Of a stretch of 6,082 nucleotides of DNA, positions 4,852 through 6,082 are shown piece by piece; the first letter of the stretch is position 1, and each line of letters begins with the position of its first letter. Origin of the DNA: an uncultured Methylobacteriaceae bacterium. GTDB lineage: Bacteria > Pseudomonadota > Alphaproteobacteria > Rhizobiales > Beijerinckiaceae. The stretch lies in NCBI GenBank assembly GCA_937872715.1, contig CALMTJ010000457.1, positions 7,311-13,392 of the forward strand. Reading direction: 5' to 3'. Under the pieces are notes generated by a model that was not told the origin of the DNA, did no database searches, and saw only the letters and a list, made by a program, of their open reading frames with translations. The position numbers and the translations under genes are program-made.

Positions 4852-6082
4852 ATGCACGCACCCACCGACCGCCTGAGGCATCCGGGCCCATCCTTCGCCG
4901 AGTTCGTCGCGCTCGTCGCCCTCATGATGGGCCTGACGGCCTTCGGCGTTGACAACACCCTTCCGGCCTTCCCGGCGCTCGGGAGCCATTTCGGCGTGAG
5001 GGACGCGAACGAGCTCCAGCTCATCGTGTTCGTCTACATGGCCGGGTTCGGCGTGGGGCAGATCGTCTACGGGCCGCTCTCCGACACCGCGGGCCGCAAG
5101 CCCGTCTTCTTCGCCGGCCTCCTGCTCTACGGAATCGGCTGCGCGCTCGCCCTCTTCGCGTCCGACTTCACGACGTTCCTGGCCGCCCGGTCCGTGCAGG
5201 GCTGCGGCGTCGCCGCCGGTCGCGTGCTCGCGGTCGCCATCGTGCGCGACCGATATACGGGACGGGACATGGCCCGGGTGATGTCGCTCACCACGGTGGT
5301 GTTCATCATGGTGCCGATCTTCGCGCCCGCGATCGGCAGCCTGCTTCTCCTGCTCGGCGGATGGCGCGCGATCTTCGCCGCCATGCTGCTCATCGGGATC
5401 GCCTTCGGGGCCTGGTTCCTCGTCCGGATGCCGGAGACGCTCTCCCCGGCGCTGCGCCTCGCCTTCTCGGCCCGGACGATCGCGGGCGGCTTCGCGGAGA
5501 CGGTGCGGACACGCGCCGCGCTCGGCTACTCGACGGCGTTCGGGCTGCAATTCGCCGCCATCATGGGCTATGTCGGCTCGTCCCAGCAGATCTTCGCCGG
5601 CGAGGTGTACGGGCTCGGCGGACTTTTCCCGGTCGTGTTCGCCTCCGTCGCGCTGATGATGGGGCTCGCGGCGCTCGCGAACTCGCGCCTCGTCCGGCGC
5701 TACGGGATGCACCGGATCTCGCACGGGAGCATGCTCCTGTTCTGCGGGCTCGCCGTCGTCCAGTGCGGGCTCGCGCTCGGCTTCGGCGGACGCCCGCCGC
5801 TCGCGATCTTCTGGACCGTGCTCGGGCTCAGCCATTTCGCCACGAGCCTGTGCATGCCGAACTTCAACGCGCTCGCCATGGAGCCGCTCGGCCACGTTGC
5901 CGGCACGGCATCCTCGTTCATCGGCTTTTACACGACCTTGATCGGGGCGGTGCTGGGAGGCCTCGCCGGGCACGCCTTCGACGGACGCGTCACGCCCCTC
6001 GCCTTCGCCTACCTCATGCTCGGCGCCGCCACTGTCGCCGTGGTGCTCGTCACCGAACGCGGACGCCTGTTCGGCCCCACCC
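4852..6082 (+). CDS. Bcr/CflA-family drug-resistance MFS transporter (3' end cut by window)
   Basis: This is an inner-membrane proton-coupled exporter of the major facilitator superfamily, DHA1 group, Bcr/CflA type. Relatives export bicyclomycin, chloramphenicol, sulfonamides or cysteine; the substrate here cannot be read from sequence. The frame is open from the ATG at 4852 to the window edge (410 codons), close to the usual full length of about 400, so only the last few residues are probably missing. Visible hallmarks are an acidic residue in helix 1 (D34 in FGVDNTLPAFP), the helix 2-3 loop motif A (GPLSDTAGRKP, 74-84), R113 and Q116-G117 of helix 4, VRDRY (131-135), and the helix 5 motif C variant VPIFAPAIG (154-162) followed by GGWR (169-172). 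A second half-repeat follows with about six more helices. The ribosome site is weak, which may mean coupling to the DUF6481 gene. Confidence 0.88.
   Translation, partial: MHAPTDRLRHPGPSFAEFVALVALMMGLTAFGVDNTLPAFPALGSHFGVRDANELQLIVFVYMAGFGVGQIVYGPLSDTAGRKPVFFAGLLLYGIGCALALFASDFTTFLAARSVQGCGVAAGRVLAVAIVRDRYTGRDMARVMSLTTVVFIMVPIFAPAIGSLLLLLGGWRAIFAAMLLIGIAFGAWFLVRMPETLSPALRLAFSARTIAGGFAETVRTRAALGYSTAFGLQFAAIMGYVGSSQQIFAGEVYGLGGLFPVVFASVALMMGLAALANSRLVRRYGMHRISHGSMLLFCGLAVVQCGLALGFGGRPPLAIFWTVLGLSHFATSLCMPNFNALAMEPLGHVAGTASSFIGFYTTLIGAVLGGLAGHAFDGRVTPLAFAYLMLGAATVAVVLVTERGRLFGPT

Noticed and set aside
4285..5973. Minus-strand frame of 562 codons opposite the DUF6481 and transporter genes
   Set aside because: It is an antisense shadow caused by strong G/C third-position bias. 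Its composition is low-complexity Glu/Arg/Gly, and the plus-strand frames carry recognisable family motifs.

Overview
The window is GC-rich DNA with strongly GC-biased third codon positions. It carries an Ftr-type iron gene set, a DUF6481 protein and a Bcr/CflA efflux protein. Together these suggest an alphaproteobacterium, most likely of the Hyphomicrobiales and possibly Methylobacterium-like. That placement is inferred from gene content and composition only. No rRNA, tRNA, CRISPR array, transposase or phage gene is visible.

Left part (minus strand, about 240-2522): a compact three-gene operon of the ferrous-iron uptake type described as FtrABCD in Brucella, Bordetella and Burkholderia. In transcription order it encodes a periplasmic P19/Tp34-like iron protein (ftrA), a small periplasmic cupredoxin-fold protein (ftrB) and a membrane polyferredoxin (ftrD). 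The Ftr1-type permease FtrC, normally encoded between ftrB and ftrD, is missing: ftrB runs directly into, and probably overlaps, ftrD. The ftrA promoter region holds an imperfect palindrome that could be an iron-regulator site. At the left edge, converging on ftrD, lies a short plus-strand frame (51-230) that looks coding and would encode a 59-residue protein with one membrane helix.

Middle (2523-2941): a 419-base divergent intergenic region with no convincing gene, followed by a plus-strand gene for a multi-spanning O-antigen ligase/polymerase-like protein (2942-4189). This gene contains a run of nine G that could be a slippage site. No other glycan genes are in view.

Right part (plus strand): a 269-base intergenic stretch with an inverted repeat and a weak promoter-like pair, then a charged coiled-coil DUF6481 protein (4459-4821). 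Thirty bases later begins a Bcr/CflA-type major facilitator transporter that runs off the right edge. The spacing suggests the last two may be co-transcribed.

The operon would act at the cell envelope: FtrA and FtrB bind and possibly oxidise ferrous iron in the periplasm, and FtrD passes electrons through the membrane. A permease encoded elsewhere, or a non-transport role, would be needed to complete the scheme. The plus-strand genes have no evident functional link to it.
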